Source: UBA6016 sp041915365 (lineage in GTDB: Bacteria > Campylobacterota > Campylobacteria > Campylobacterales > UBA6016). Taken from it: DNA of 64,000 nt. Every line of letters begins with the position of its first letter. The stretch's first letter is position 1. The notes beneath the pieces are model-generated. The model was not told where the DNA came from. It did no database searches and worked only from the letters and a program-made list of their open reading frames with translations. Below, one piece after another: positions 22,849-32,139 of this stretch. The stretch is from the NCBI GenBank assembly GCA_041915365.1, contig JAYSBP010000001.1:124001-188000 (forward strand). The letters run 5' to 3'. Position numbers and translations under genes: made by a program.

Positions 22849-25704
22849 CTACTTCTTACCCTTTTTGTTTGATTGTTTGATATTTAACTCTTCAGCCAAA
22901 AAATGCGCCGTATACCCAAGGCCGCTCTTTGCAACCTCTTCCGGACTTCCGACTGCCACTATCTTTCCGCCGCCGCTACCGCCCTCAGGCCCTAAGTCAA
23001 TTATGTAGTCGGCATTTTTTATCACATCCAGATTGTGCTCTATGACAACGACAGAGTTTTCAAGCTCCACAAGCTTATGAAGAACGCCAGTCAGTCTATC
23101 TATGTCGGCAAAATGAAGTCCAGTAGTCGGCTCATCAAGGATATACAGTGTCTTACCGGTATCTTTTCTACTTAGCTCTTTTGAGACCTTAATACGCTGT
23201 GCCTCGCCACCGGATAGTGTTACTGCGTTTTGGCCTAGCGTGATATAGCCAAGTCCTACATCTTGAAGGGTTTTTAGCTTTTGATATATTTTTGGAACGG
23301 CCTTGAAAAACTCTAACGCTTCATCAACGCTCATTGACAACACTTGAGATATATTCTTGCCTTTGTATTCTATCTCTAGTGTTTGCTCATTATACCTAGT
23401 GCCGTGGCAAGCATCGCATTTGACCATAATATCCGGCAAAAAGTGCATCTCGATTTTGATTTCACCCTCACCCTGACACTTCTCGCATCTGCCGCCTTTT
23501 ACGTTAAAGCTAAATCGTCCCGGACCATACCCTCTTATCTTTGCCTCTTTTGTCTCAGTGAAGAGATTTCGTATGTCATCCATTACACCCGTATATGTAG
23601 CTGGATTTGAGCGAGGAGTTCTACCTATCGGGCTTTGATCAAGATATATCACTTTGTCTAGTTTTTCAAGCCCCTTTATCTCCACGCCCGCTATCTTTTG
23701 GACTTTTCTGGCGTTATTTAGAAGCTCTCTCGCTACCGGAAGAAGTGTCTGTATTATAAGTGAGCTTTTGCCGCTACCAGATACCCCTGTTATACACACT
23801 AGATTTTTTAGTGGAATTTTGACGCCCAAATCTTCTATATTATTGAGATTTACACCTGCTATTTCTATATAGCTCTCTTGTGGTCGTCTATGGAAATACT
23901 CTATCTTTTTCTCACCACTTAGGTATTTTGCCGTCTGGGTATTTGAACTCATAAGCTCCGCAAGATTTCCCTCAAAGACTACCTCGCCGCCGAATTTTCC
24001 GGCTCCTGGGCCTATGTCTACGATATGGTCGGCCTCTTCTATAGTCTTTTTATCGTGCTCAACGACTATGACCGTATTTCCCTTTTTTTGCAATGAGCGC
24101 ATAGTGCGGATAAGCTTCATCGTATCTCTCTCGTGAAGTCCGATACTAGGCTCGTCCACGACATACATCACACCGGTAAGTCCGCTACCGATTTGACTCG
24201 CTATCCTAATACGCTGCGCCTCGCCGCCGCTGATACTTCTAGCGTCACGTCCAAGTGACAAATACCCAAGCCCGACGTCATAGAGAAAAAATAACCTCTC
24301 TTTTATCTCTTTTAGTATCGAAAGGGCAATTTTTCGCTCTTGTTCGCCCAGATACCCAAACACGCTCTTACCACCATCAAAATCATCCGCATACTCAAAC
24401 ACGGAATACAGCTTGTCTATTGGCATCCCTATCATATCGGCAATGCCGTATCCAGCTACTTTTACGGCCAAAGATTCAGGTTTTAGCCTATTGCCGCCGC
24501 ACGCTTCGCATTTTTTTTCTATCATATAGTTTTCAAAATCTTTATCGTCTTTTAGAATGTCATAGGCGTATTTGATAACGCCTTGCCATTTTCTAGTCAC
24601 ATCGTACGTTTTGAATTTGACAGATACCTCTGTACTACTGCCACTTAGTATCGCTTTTTTTTGATACTCTTCAAGCTCACGAAACGGCTTATTGGTAGGT
24701 ATTTTCTCGGTCTCACAAAATGCTTTTAGAAGGCTTGCGTAATACCCTTTGTTAAAGCCGTACATTACTTTGACTGCGCCGTCATTAATAGCAAGTTCTA
24801 CATCTATGACCTTGTCCATGTCTATGGTGTGTCTCATCCCAAGACCATCGCAATGCTGGCAAGCCCCTTTAATAGAATTGAAAGAAAAAGATAGCGGTTC
24901 AAGCGGCTCAAAAGAGACCTTGCAATCAAAGCAAGCGGAGTGTTCGCTAAAAAGGAGATGGTGCGTTTCAAGCTCCAACTCCTTTGCATTAGTAATTTCG
25001 ACCTCCACAACCCCGAAGCTCTCTTTTAACGCTTTTTCGACGGCGTCTGCCACACGAACTTTATTTTCTTCCGATACGCCTATTCTGTCTATCACTAGTT
25101 TTATCGTATGCTTTTTCGTTTTTGATAGCGTTATTTCTTCGTCAAGCCTTGTTAATACGCCGTCAATCTGAACACGGACAAACCCTTTTTGTCTCAACTT
25201 TTCCAGCTCCGCCTCAAACGTCCCTTTTTTCTCATTGACAACAGGCGAAAGTATCATTATTTTGGCATCTTTTGGGAGTTTGAGCACTTCGCCGATGATG
25301 TCTTGGGCACTCATGGAGCTAATCGGCTTACCGCACAGATGACAATGTTGTATACCGATACGAGCGTACAATAGCCTCATATAGTCATATATTTCCGTTA
25401 TTGTTCCAACTGTAGAACGTGGATTTTTGCTGGTGGTTTTCTGATCTATTGCAATAGCCGGAGTAAGCCCGTCTATTTTGTCAACATCGGGCTTGCCAAC
25501 TCTATCTAGAAACTGTCTGGCGTAGCTAGATAAGCTCTCTATATACCTTCTTTGCCCCTCGGCATACAAAGTATCGAATGCAAGTGTAGACTTACCACTT
25601 CCGCTTAGCCCCGTAAATACAACCAATTTATTTTTTGGTAGCTCAATATTTATATTTTTTAGATTGTTCTCTCTAGCCCCATAAACTTTTATTTTATCCA
25701 TCAT
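22849..25704 (-). CDS. uvrA: UvrA, excinuclease ABC subunit A
   Basis: A UvrA of about 951 residues, the damage-recognition ATPase of nucleotide excision repair. Two ABC modules are visible: Walker A GLSGSGKST near residue 32 with signature SGGEAQRIRIASQIG, and GVSGSGKSSL near residue 640 with LSGGEAQRIKVSKEL. The zinc modules CHLCGKPISS, CFDCKV, CEACGG and CEKCQG are all present. The start is the ATG at 25704 or 25701; both overlap the stop of the TauE gene (ATGATG), so translation is coupled. Confidence 0.97.
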   Translation of the reverse strand: MMDKIKVYGARENNLKNINIELPKNKLVVFTGLSGSGKSTLAFDTLYAEGQRRYIESLSSYARQFLDRVGKPDVDKIDGLTPAIAIDQKTTSKNPRSTVGTITEIYDYMRLLYARIGIQHCHLCGKPISSMSAQDIIGEVLKLPKDAKIMILSPVVNEKKGTFEAELEKLRQKGFVRVQIDGVLTRLDEEITLSKTKKHTIKLVIDRIGVSEENKVRVADAVEKALKESFGVVEVEITNAKELELETHHLLFSEHSACFDCKVSFEPLEPLSFSFNSIKGACQHCDGLGMRHTIDMDKVIDVELAINDGAVKVMYGFNKGYYASLLKAFCETEKIPTNKPFRELEEYQKKAILSGSSTEVSVKFKTYDVTRKWQGVIKYAYDILKDDKDFENYMIEKKCEACGGNRLKPESLAVKVAGYGIADMIGMPIDKLYSVFEYADDFDGGKSVFGYLGEQERKIALSILKEIKERLFFLYDVGLGYLSLGRDARSISGGEAQRIRIASQIGSGLTGVMYVVDEPSIGLHERDTMKLIRTMRSLQKKGNTVIVVEHDKKTIEEADHIVDIGPGAGKFGGEVVFEGNLAELMSSNTQTAKYLSGEKKIEYFHRRPQESYIEIAGVNLNNIEDLGVKIPLKNLVCITGVSGSGKSSLIIQTLLPVARELLNNARKVQKIAGVEIKGLEKLDKVIYLDQSPIGRTPRSNPATYTGVMDDIRNLFTETKEAKIRGYGPGRFSFNVKGGRCEKCQGEGEIKIEMHFLPDIMVKCDACHGTRYNEQTLEIEYKGKNISQVLSMSVDEALEFFKAVPKIYQKLKTLQDVGLGYITLGQNAVTLSGGEAQRIKVSKELSRKDTGKTLYILDEPTTGLHFADIDRLTGVLHKLVELENSVVVIEHNLDVIKNADYIIDLGPEGGSGGGKIVAVGSPEEVAKSGLGYTAHFLAEELNIKQSNKKGKK

Positions 25705-26444
25705 CTCTTCCAAAAAAACTCAAAAATTAACGAAGCGGTAATAAACAGATAAAGCGCCAACATAAGCCCTTTATGCTTGTTTGCCTCCGTTTTGGATGCC
25801 ATATAGATACCAAGATACACCCCGGCTACGGCCGGAACGGCGACTTGAATTCCCTTGCGCACATCTAGTATGCCTGATATATAAAAACTTGTAGCTGCAA
25901 AGATACTCGTCGATATAACATAAAAAAGCGTTACGCCTATCGCCTTTTTGAGCCCAAAACCCAAGAAACCCACAAGTACAGGGGTAAGCAGCAAAGCCCC
26001 TCCGATACCGACAGACGAGCCGAGTGCACCTATAAAAATACCTATCGCAAAAAATAGCGGCGGATTATTTTTTTCCTCATCGGCTTCTCTAATTGCTGGC
26101 GATAAAAATAGCTTAACAACGGTAAAAACCATAAATGCAAGCAATATTAAGGCTAGTATCTTCTCATTGGCAATCTCGGCAAAATAAGCCCCTGCCATAC
26201 CGCCAAAAGCGCCGCCAAGCAAAAAAGGGGTTGCCGTCTTGGCATCAAAAACTGATTTTTTATAATTTATATAAGAACCAAAAACAGAGCTAAAACTCAT
26301 CTGCATGGCAGACACAGCTATCGCTTCTTTAATCCCGATCCCAAGCCCTATAAGAAGCGGGACTGTAATAGTTCCCCCTCCTACGCCAAAAAAACCGCTA
26401 AGAGTTCCAGCCAAAAATCCCGTCGTTGCCAAAAAAATATCCAT
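25701..26444 (-). CDS. TauE/SafE-type membrane permease
   Basis: A 247-residue inner-membrane protein with about eight hydrophobic helices. The family repeat is clear: GFLAGTLSGFFGVGGGTITVP at the N-terminus and its internal copy GALGSSVGIGGALLLTPVL near residue 137. The family moves sulfite, sulfoacetate and other organosulfur anions or taurine-related compounds; the substrate here is unknown. It is first in an operon with uvrA and has a good TATAAT -10 box (26471-26466, minus strand) about 22 bases before its start. Confidence 0.9.
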   Translation of the reverse strand: MDIFLATTGFLAGTLSGFFGVGGGTITVPLLIGLGIGIKEAIAVSAMQMSFSSVFGSYINYKKSVFDAKTATPFLLGGAFGGMAGAYFAEIANEKILALILLAFMVFTVVKLFLSPAIREADEEKNNPPLFFAIGIFIGALGSSVGIGGALLLTPVLVGFLGFGLKKAIGVTLFYVISTSIFAATSFYISGILDVRKGIQVAVPAVAGVYLGIYMASKTEANKHKGLMLALYLFITASLIFEFFWKR

Positions 26445-26465
26445 AAAGCCCTCTATAAGGGGTCA

Positions 26466-26471
26466 ATTATA
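26466..26471 (-). promoter_or_regulatory. -10 box of the tauE-uvrA operon
   Basis: TATAAT on the minus strand (26471 to 26466) lies 21 bases before the ATG at 26444. Divergent from it, TAGAAT at 26506-26511 on the plus strand is a candidate -10 box for fliN. Confidence 0.5.
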
Positions 26472-26545
26472 CCTTTTTGGCGCAAAAATTTATGTTAAAT
26501 TGAAGTAGAATAGAGCCTAGAAAGAACACGCCAAAAAGAGAAAAG

Positions 26546-26920
26546 ATGGAAGACGATACTCTGGATATTTTGCAAGATGCCAGTGATGTAGAGCTAACAA
26601 AAAGTCTAGCAAGCCTTGAAGAAGAAAGGGTATACACGGCAGAAGAACTGCTAATTGACTACTCCGGACTTCTCGATATGCAAGTCGAATTTTCATCATA
26701 TCTTGGCACGGTGGAGTTAAATCTAGCAGAGATACTAAAGCTCCAAAAAGGCTCCATAATAGACCTTAAAAAACCTGCCGGCGAATCAGTTGAGATATTC
26801 ATAAACCAACGTATTATCGGTAAAGGCGAGATAATGGTGTATGAAAAAAATCTCGCAATCAGGGTCAACGAAATACTTGACTCCAAAACAGTTATCGAAT
26901 ACTTTTCCAAAGAGAAATAA
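26546..26920 (+). CDS. fliN: FliN, flagellar motor switch protein
   Basis: A 124-residue FliN: a short acidic N-terminal extension and the SpoA domain (about residues 48-120, with LGTVELNLAEILKLQKGSII, then GKGEIMVYEKNLAIRVNEI). FliN forms the lower C-ring and docks export substrates. It is encoded apart from fliM-fliY, as in other Campylobacter. The stop overlaps the following fliO-like gene by 1 base (TAATG). Confidence 0.93.
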   Translation: MEDDTLDILQDASDVELTKSLASLEEERVYTAEELLIDYSGLLDMQVEFSSYLGTVELNLAEILKLQKGSIIDLKKPAGESVEIFINQRIIGKGEIMVYEKNLAIRVNEILDSKTVIEYFSKEK

Positions 26921-27786
26921 TGAGAAATCTATTTTTAGTATTAGCTTTGGCGGCAAATATTTTTGCTGCAAGCCTATTATCAATGAGCGTTAATGAAAAT
27001 ACAGATTCGGTAGAGATAAACTTCTCATTCGACGCCACATTTGAAGGACAAATAGAGCAAAACGCCACCGAGAATGGGGTTGTGTTAAAAATATCCGGCA
27101 TAGCGATAGACTCCAAAAAGGATTTACCGCTAACGCAAAACTCCCTAATATCTAGAGTAGTGCTAACAAAAGAGGGCGTCTCAAATGTCAAGCTAGAGTT
27201 TGCGACAAAAAAACCAATATCTTTTGAAGCTCTAAAAAATAATGACGGCTATAAGCTTCAACTAAAAGTCGTACCCTATGTGCAAGCGCCAACTCAAGAA
27301 GCCAACGCAACGCAACCCCCAAAACAACAAAACACACCCGCAGCGGCTCCAAAACCGCAAACGGAAGATAACGTAAGCTGGCGATATATCGTTGTCGTGT
27401 CTTTTTTGACGTTTCTTGTGGCAATAGCCTTTTATATTAAAAAAAGAGTGGTCGGCAAAAACCAAACAGGTAAAGGTGGCTGGCTACTTCCAAAATCATA
27501 TAAGTCTGAAAGCGCCGAGCAAGATGTGCAGATAATTAGTCAAAGCTTTTTGGATCCAAGTAACAAGCTGATGCTAGTCGAATATAACGGTATTAAGTAT
27601 CTGTTGTTGGTTGGAAATACCAATGTCGTAGTCGATAGATACTACGCCGACGATGCGGATTTGCAAAACGATGATTTTAAACGGATAATGGCTGAGAATG
27701 AGAGAAAACTGAGCGAATTTCTGAAGCCGCAACAACAACTATCAAATTTTGATGAATATAGAATGAAGGCCGAAGGCAATTACTAA
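26920..27786 (+). CDS. fliO: FliO-like flagellar export assembly protein
   Basis: A 288-residue membrane protein: signal peptide (residues 1-17), a periplasmic beta-rich domain (18-120) resembling an AMIN fold, a Pro/Gln/Ala linker, one membrane helix (about 146-164) and a cytosolic FliO-type domain (KLMLVEYNGIKYLLLVGNTNVVVDRY near residue 210). Bona fide FliO is much shorter and lacks the large periplasmic part. Adjacent fliN and the cytosolic domain support the call. FliO helps to assemble the FliP ring of the export gate. It converges on dusB with a 4-base overlap of stops. Confidence 0.8.
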   Translation: MRNLFLVLALAANIFAASLLSMSVNENTDSVEINFSFDATFEGQIEQNATENGVVLKISGIAIDSKKDLPLTQNSLISRVVLTKEGVSNVKLEFATKKPISFEALKNNDGYKLQLKVVPYVQAPTQEANATQPPKQQNTPAAAPKPQTEDNVSWRYIVVVSFLTFLVAIAFYIKKRVVGKNQTGKGGWLLPKSYKSESAEQDVQIISQSFLDPSNKLMLVEYNGIKYLLLVGNTNVVVDRYYADDADLQNDDFKRIMAENERKLSEFLKPQQQLSNFDEYRMKAEGNY

Positions 27787-28718
27787 ATAGCAAAAAACTC
27801 ACCGATATGCTCACGCATAAGCCTCGGATCTGCTATTTTATTTACGAGTACACGAAAAGACGCCGCCCCTTCAATTCCTTTCGAGTAAGTATGCAGATGT
27901 TTTCTAAACATTATTACGCCACGCTCACCATAAAATCTGACCATCTCATCAAAATGCTCAAGCACAACCTCTCTTTTTAGTTCGCTTGGAACTTCTGCTT
28001 TGCCGTTTTTTATTTGATAGAATATCCAAGGATTTCCGATAGCCGCACGACCTATCATTATACCGTCACACTTGGTAAGTTCGGATACGTATTTTGCTTT
28101 TTCAAAACTCGTAATATCGCCGTTTGCGATAACTGGAATTTTAAGGGCCGCTTTTATTTCACCTATGGCTTCATAATCTACTTCACCGCCAAATTTCATA
28201 GCCCTTGTTCGACCATGAACGGCTATAAAATCCGCCCCACTATCTTCGCAGATTTTAGCTATCTCTACGCCGTGCTTGCCCTCAAAACCTAGCCTAATTT
28301 TGCACGATGTGTACTCTTTGTTGGATGTTTTTTTGATTGTCTCTATGAGTCTTGACATCTGCGGCAAATCTTTCAAAAGACCGCTTCCGCTATTATTACC
28401 AACAACTTTTGGGGCAGGGCATCCGCAGTTTAGGTCTATAATATCAATACCATCCAAATCGTTCAATACTTCGACCGACCTCTTAATGACATCCTCTTTA
28501 TATCCGGCTATTTGTACTGAGTATGGAGTTTCCCGCTCACTTTTTTGAGCTAATTTTTTTGTTTTTTTGCTGGCATACGCAAGGGCATTGGAGCTTATCA
28601 TTTCACTAACGGTAAGGTCTACGCCAAATTTTTTTACGACGGAGCGGAATGGGAGATCCGTATAGCCCGCAAGAGGGGCTAGTACGGTGAAATCTGAACC
28701 AAAAGAGAGCTGGGGCAT
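27783..28718 (-). CDS. dusB: tRNA-dihydrouridine synthase (Dus family)
   Basis: A 311-residue FMN enzyme that reduces uridines in the tRNA D-loop. The barrel start FTVLAPLAGYTDLPFR, the catalytic Cys100 in NCGCP, IAVHGRTRAMKF and VIANGDITS are all present. It resembles DusB more than DusA or DusC, but the subgroup is not certain. It lies 4 bases after the preceding membrane-protein gene and closes the long gltB operon. Confidence 0.92.
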   Translation of the reverse strand: MPQLSFGSDFTVLAPLAGYTDLPFRSVVKKFGVDLTVSEMISSNALAYASKKTKKLAQKSERETPYSVQIAGYKEDVIKRSVEVLNDLDGIDIIDLNCGCPAPKVVGNNSGSGLLKDLPQMSRLIETIKKTSNKEYTSCKIRLGFEGKHGVEIAKICEDSGADFIAVHGRTRAMKFGGEVDYEAIGEIKAALKIPVIANGDITSFEKAKYVSELTKCDGIMIGRAAIGNPWIFYQIKNGKAEVPSELKREVVLEHFDEMVRFYGERGVIMFRKHLHTYSKGIEGAASFRVLVNKIADPRLMREHIGEFFAI

Positions 28719-28722
28719 TTAA

Positions 28723-29742
28723 TTATTTTTGTAGTGCTTCTAGGAAGCTTGACAATCTTAGGTTTTTACCTTTTTCTTTTAGGCACAAAAACGCTTTAAA
28801 CTCCAAGAATTCATCGTCCCCGCTTTGAGAGAGAAGCTCTTTTGCTTTGTCTATCACTTCAAGTTCAAGATTTACATATATGTAAGCGCCTATTGCCTCA
28901 AGATTGTCTCTTGAGAGGATGAAGAATAGTTCAAGAGTTTCATCTGGGTTTAACTTTCTAATTAGTGTTTTGGCAAGGTTGATATAGTCATCTTTGCCAA
29001 ATTTTGTCACGGCGCAAAGCTCTTTGACATACTCCTTGTCAAGCTCAAACTCTTCATCAGAGCCGCTAAATCTAGTAATAAGCTTTATAGCGATAGCTTT
29101 TGTCGGTGTAATGTCTAATTTTTTTATTTGTTTTAAATCACCGAATTCAACGTAAGTATCAAAAGCTTTTTGACAAAGATCAGTCAGCTTATCGCACGAC
29201 TTTAGTACCTCTTCTGCATATTTTGGTTCTAGTACGATTCTATTTTCCATATTTTTTTGCATCAAAACATTGTCTTTTGCAAGTCTATATTTTGATATAT
29301 CAACAAACTCGCCTAGATCGTCTATCTTATGTATAGTCTCTGCTACTTTATCTATTTTTGGTATGTTGAGCTTGAATCTGCTTTTTGGCTTTATATCACA
29401 CTGAACGACAAAATCGGCAAGTGTTTTAAACTCACTATTTTTGTACTCTTTTTCCTCTTCCTGACCCAAAAATTTTGCGCTTATTTGGTCCGTCAAGGTT
29501 TCGAAGTCGTGTTTGTACGAACTGATTTTTAGATAATTAACAAGCCCGTAATATCCCATATGCGCCATAGTCGCTACAAAAAACAGTATAAGAGGGACAA
29601 CCATCCACACCGCTATAGGAAGCGTATATGTGAAGCCAAAAAACGAAAGGCTATAATCCCCGCCGCTTGCATTGAACATAGCTATGAGCCCGATAAGGCA
29701 TACATAGATAAAAGAAAAAAACGTGTAATTTTTTAAGCTCAT
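28723..29742 (-). CDS. Integral membrane protein, function unknown
   Basis: A 339-residue protein with two membrane helices at the N-terminus (about residues 6-24 and 33-68, the second long and possibly split) and a mainly helical cytosolic part of about 270 residues. No motif is recognised; the C-terminal part has alternating Leu-rich helices like a repeat-type solenoid. It abuts the dksA-like gene without a gap and precedes dusB. From memory the same place is occupied by an unnamed membrane protein in C. jejuni (Cj0124c). Confidence 0.8.
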   Translation of the reverse strand: MSLKNYTFFSFIYVCLIGLIAMFNASGGDYSLSFFGFTYTLPIAVWMVVPLILFFVATMAHMGYYGLVNYLKISSYKHDFETLTDQISAKFLGQEEEKEYKNSEFKTLADFVVQCDIKPKSRFKLNIPKIDKVAETIHKIDDLGEFVDISKYRLAKDNVLMQKNMENRIVLEPKYAEEVLKSCDKLTDLCQKAFDTYVEFGDLKQIKKLDITPTKAIAIKLITRFSGSDEEFELDKEYVKELCAVTKFGKDDYINLAKTLIRKLNPDETLELFFILSRDNLEAIGAYIYVNLELEVIDKAKELLSQSGDDEFLEFKAFLCLKEKGKNLRLSSFLEALQK

Positions 29743-30108
29743 CTATTTTCCTTTTGCTTTATTTTCTTTTTCGACTATCTCTCTGCATACTATACAATAT
29801 CTTGCGAAAGGTTTTGCTTTAAGTCTAGGCATTCCGATAGGGTCTTCGCACATCTCGCATATGCCGTAATCGCCATCTTTGATTTTTTTAAATGCGTATT
29901 CTATCTCTTCTAGTTCTTTTTTTTGCTGCATTATGATTGCGTCTGATATTACTGCGCCGCCGCTGGCTGAAGCTAGATCACCCTCGTCTTTTAGGTCGTC
30001 TTTTTGAGCGCCAGCTTGCTCGTCGGCAAAAGATGATATATTTTTTTGTAGCTGAGCTTTTCTATCGTTTAATAGTTGTTCAAACAGTTGTAAATCTTTA
30101 GCCTTCAA
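29743..30108 (-). CDS. DksA/TraR-type zinc-finger protein
   Basis: A 121-residue DksA-family protein with an N-terminal coiled coil and a C-terminal four-Cys zinc finger (Cys84, 87, 105, 108; CEMCEDPIG and CIVC). DksA binds the RNA polymerase secondary channel and together with ppGpp adjusts rRNA and amino-acid promoters; the C. jejuni homolog influences rRNA and virulence. The coiled-coil tip lacks a clear Asp-x-x-Asp-Ala motif (the residues here read GDLASA), so ppGpp synergy may differ. It lies 12 bases after rlmH. Confidence 0.9.
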   Translation of the reverse strand: MKAKDLQLFEQLLNDRKAQLQKNISSFADEQAGAQKDDLKDEGDLASASGGAVISDAIIMQQKKELEEIEYAFKKIKDGDYGICEMCEDPIGMPRLKAKPFARYCIVCREIVEKENKAKGK

Positions 30109-30120
30109 ACAGACCCCTTA

Positions 30121-30579
30121 TTATTTATGATATGGATGGTTATTTTTGATTGCGACACCACGAAATACCTGCTCTGCAAGAACAAGTTTGGCAAGTTTAT
30201 GTGAAAATGTAAGTGGGCTCAAACTAAGCACACTATCCGCTTTTCTCAAAAAAGATTCATTAAAACCGTATGCACCGCCTATAAAAAAATTAACATTTGA
30301 GTGTTTGTCAAAAAACTTGCTAAAAGCCATACTGTCAATATTTTTACCCTCTTCGTCAAGGGCTATATTGTATGAATTTTCAAAATACGGCACATACGCT
30401 TTTTCATAAGACTCTTTTGCCATCTCGGCGCTTTGCTTTTGAGAAGCCGCAAGAGACTTGTCAAATAGCTTTACAAATTCAAGCGAACAAAACTTCTGCG
30501 ACATTTTTTGATAATCTTTTAGCATCGACTCTATATCGCTATCTTCGCTTTTTTCGATAGTAAAAATCCTAACTCTCAT
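30121..30579 (-). CDS. rlmH: RlmH, 23S rRNA pseudouridine-1915 methyltransferase
   Basis: A 152-residue SPOUT methyltransferase that N3-methylates pseudouridine 1915 of 23S rRNA in assembled ribosomes. The knot region contains FFIGGAYGFNESFLRKAD and the end SLSPLTFSHKLAKLVLAEQVFRG... HPYHK is diagnostic. It overlaps accD by 4 bases. Confidence 0.96.
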   Translation of the reverse strand: MRVRIFTIEKSEDSDIESMLKDYQKMSQKFCSLEFVKLFDKSLAASQKQSAEMAKESYEKAYVPYFENSYNIALDEEGKNIDSMAFSKFFDKHSNVNFFIGGAYGFNESFLRKADSVLSLSPLTFSHKLAKLVLAEQVFRGVAIKNNHPYHK

Positions 30580-31415
30580 TTTCCAAAATAAGCAAGAAGG
30601 TCTGATACCGTTTTTTTAAGATCATCTCTTTTGACAACCATATCTATTAGCCCTTTTTCAAGCAAAAATTCGCTTCTTTGGAATCCGTCAGGCAACTCCG
30701 CATTTATAGTTTGCTTGATAACTCTTTGTCCGGCAAAGCCTATAAGAGCACCTGGTTCGGCTATTATCACGTCGCCTAGCATTGCAAACGATGCACTTAC
30801 GCCGCCCATTGTCGGGTCAGTAAGTATTGATATAAACGGAAGCCCCTCTTTGGCAAGTTTTGATAATGCGGCAGATGTTTTAGCCATTTGCATCAAACTA
30901 TAAGTACTCTCTTGCATTCTAGCCCCACCGGATGCGGATACGATAACAACACCGCATTTTTTTGCTATTGCCCTGTCAACAGCCCTAACTATCTTTTCAC
31001 CTTCTACGGAGCCCAGACTCCCGCCCATAAATCCAAAGTCGAATATCACAACCTCTGCGTTAACGCCGTCAATCGTACACTCGCCGGCAACCACCGAACT
31101 TGCTCTTCCAGTCTTTTTGACACCCTCTTCTACTCTTTTTTTGTATGATTTTTTATCTACGAAGTTGAGCGGGTCCACTGGTGTTAGCTCTCTATCTTTT
31201 TCTACAAAGCTACCCTCGTCACAAAGTATATCTATCCTGTCTTCAACGCTAAGTCTCATGTGATAACCGCACTTAGGGCACACGTATCGTTTTGCGGCAA
31301 TCTCTTTGAAATACATCAAGGATTGACAGCTCTCGCATTTTATCCAGTGTGACGGTGCTTCGCTTTTTGTAGGTCTCTCTTTTCTTATTTTGCTTACTAT
31401 TTCGCTAAAGAACAC
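30576..31415 (-). CDS. accD: Acetyl-CoA carboxylase carboxyltransferase beta subunit
   Basis: A 279-residue beta subunit of the carboxyltransferase that makes malonyl-CoA for fatty-acid synthesis. The N-terminal zinc ribbon is Cys27/30/46/49, and the crotonase-like core has VIVSASGGARMQE and PTMGGVSASFA near residues 155-205. It overlaps the IMPase gene by 11 bases and rlmH by 4, within the gltB-to-dusB operon. accA is not in the window. Confidence 0.97.
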   Translation of the reverse strand: MFFSEIVSKIRKERPTKSEAPSHWIKCESCQSLMYFKEIAAKRYVCPKCGYHMRLSVEDRIDILCDEGSFVEKDRELTPVDPLNFVDKKSYKKRVEEGVKKTGRASSVVAGECTIDGVNAEVVIFDFGFMGGSLGSVEGEKIVRAVDRAIAKKCGVVIVSASGGARMQESTYSLMQMAKTSAALSKLAKEGLPFISILTDPTMGGVSASFAMLGDVIIAEPGALIGFAGQRVIKQTINAELPDGFQRSEFLLEKGLIDMVVKRDDLKKTVSDLLAYFGK

Positions 31416-32136
31416 TTTGATTACCTTTTGTTAAAGTCACTATCTTTAAAATTTCTTCAAAAATCTTTTTATCTTGCGACACCAGCAAAATGTCGTCTTT
31501 TTCATATATAAGATGCCCATCCAAAAATTCGAGCGCCGCAATTATATCAAAAACTCTTAACTTACCAACAAAAAGAGTAAATGAACATCCTCTTGAATAG
31601 ACAAGGGATAAAGCCAAAGCACCTGGCGAGCGAAACTTAATGCCTGATTTAAAAATAGCCATAGCTATACCAGAATTAGCGTAAGCTCTTTCAAAAATAC
31701 CAACTTTATTTCGTCTGTTTTTTTGGATGATATTTGCGCCTGAGAAAAGATTTATCCCAAATTCGAAGTCTTTGTCTTTATAGAACATATCTCCATTTGC
31801 AAAGTTACATATAAAAGACTTTTTGTTAGTCTTTTCATCTAGGCAAACGCTTGCGCCATAATAAGGTATACCGGATGCAAAATTGTCGCTACCGTCAAGG
31901 GGGTCTAGGTAGATAATATGCTCGCCTTCTCCTATATACCCGCTCTCTTCCGAGTATATGCGACCAAATTTAGATAGGTTTCTTACAAAAATCTCTTCAG
32001 CCAGAAGGTCGGCTCTAATGCTAATATCACCACCCTCGCCGACTGCAACACGCTCAGTCAGCTCCTCATGGGTGAAATTACCAATCTCTTGCAAAAACTC
32101 CCTAGATGATTTTTCGCAAGCGGCAAAAAAGCTCAA
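31405..32136 (-). CDS. Inositol monophosphatase-family phosphatase
   Basis: A 243-residue metal-dependent sugar phosphatase. Metal-site motifs are EE near residues 63-64 (YSEESGY) and DPLDGSDNF (residues 78-85); the second aspartate motif usual at the C-terminus (WDxAAG) is altered here to VFDIIAALEFLDGH. The family removes phosphate from inositol phosphate, fructose bisphosphate, NADP or PAP; the substrate is unclear. It lies 3 bases after gltD. A gene of the same family follows accD in C. jejuni (from memory, Cj0128c). Confidence 0.88.
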   Translation of the reverse strand: MSFFAACEKSSREFLQEIGNFTHEELTERVAVGEGGDISIRADLLAEEIFVRNLSKFGRIYSEESGYIGEGEHIIYLDPLDGSDNFASGIPYYGASVCLDEKTNKKSFICNFANGDMFYKDKDFEFGINLFSGANIIQKNRRNKVGIFERAYANSGIAMAIFKSGIKFRSPGALALSLVYSRGCSFTLFVGKLRVFDIIAALEFLDGHLIYEKDDILLVSQDKKIFEEILKIVTLTKGNQSVL

Positions 32137-32139
32137 ATA

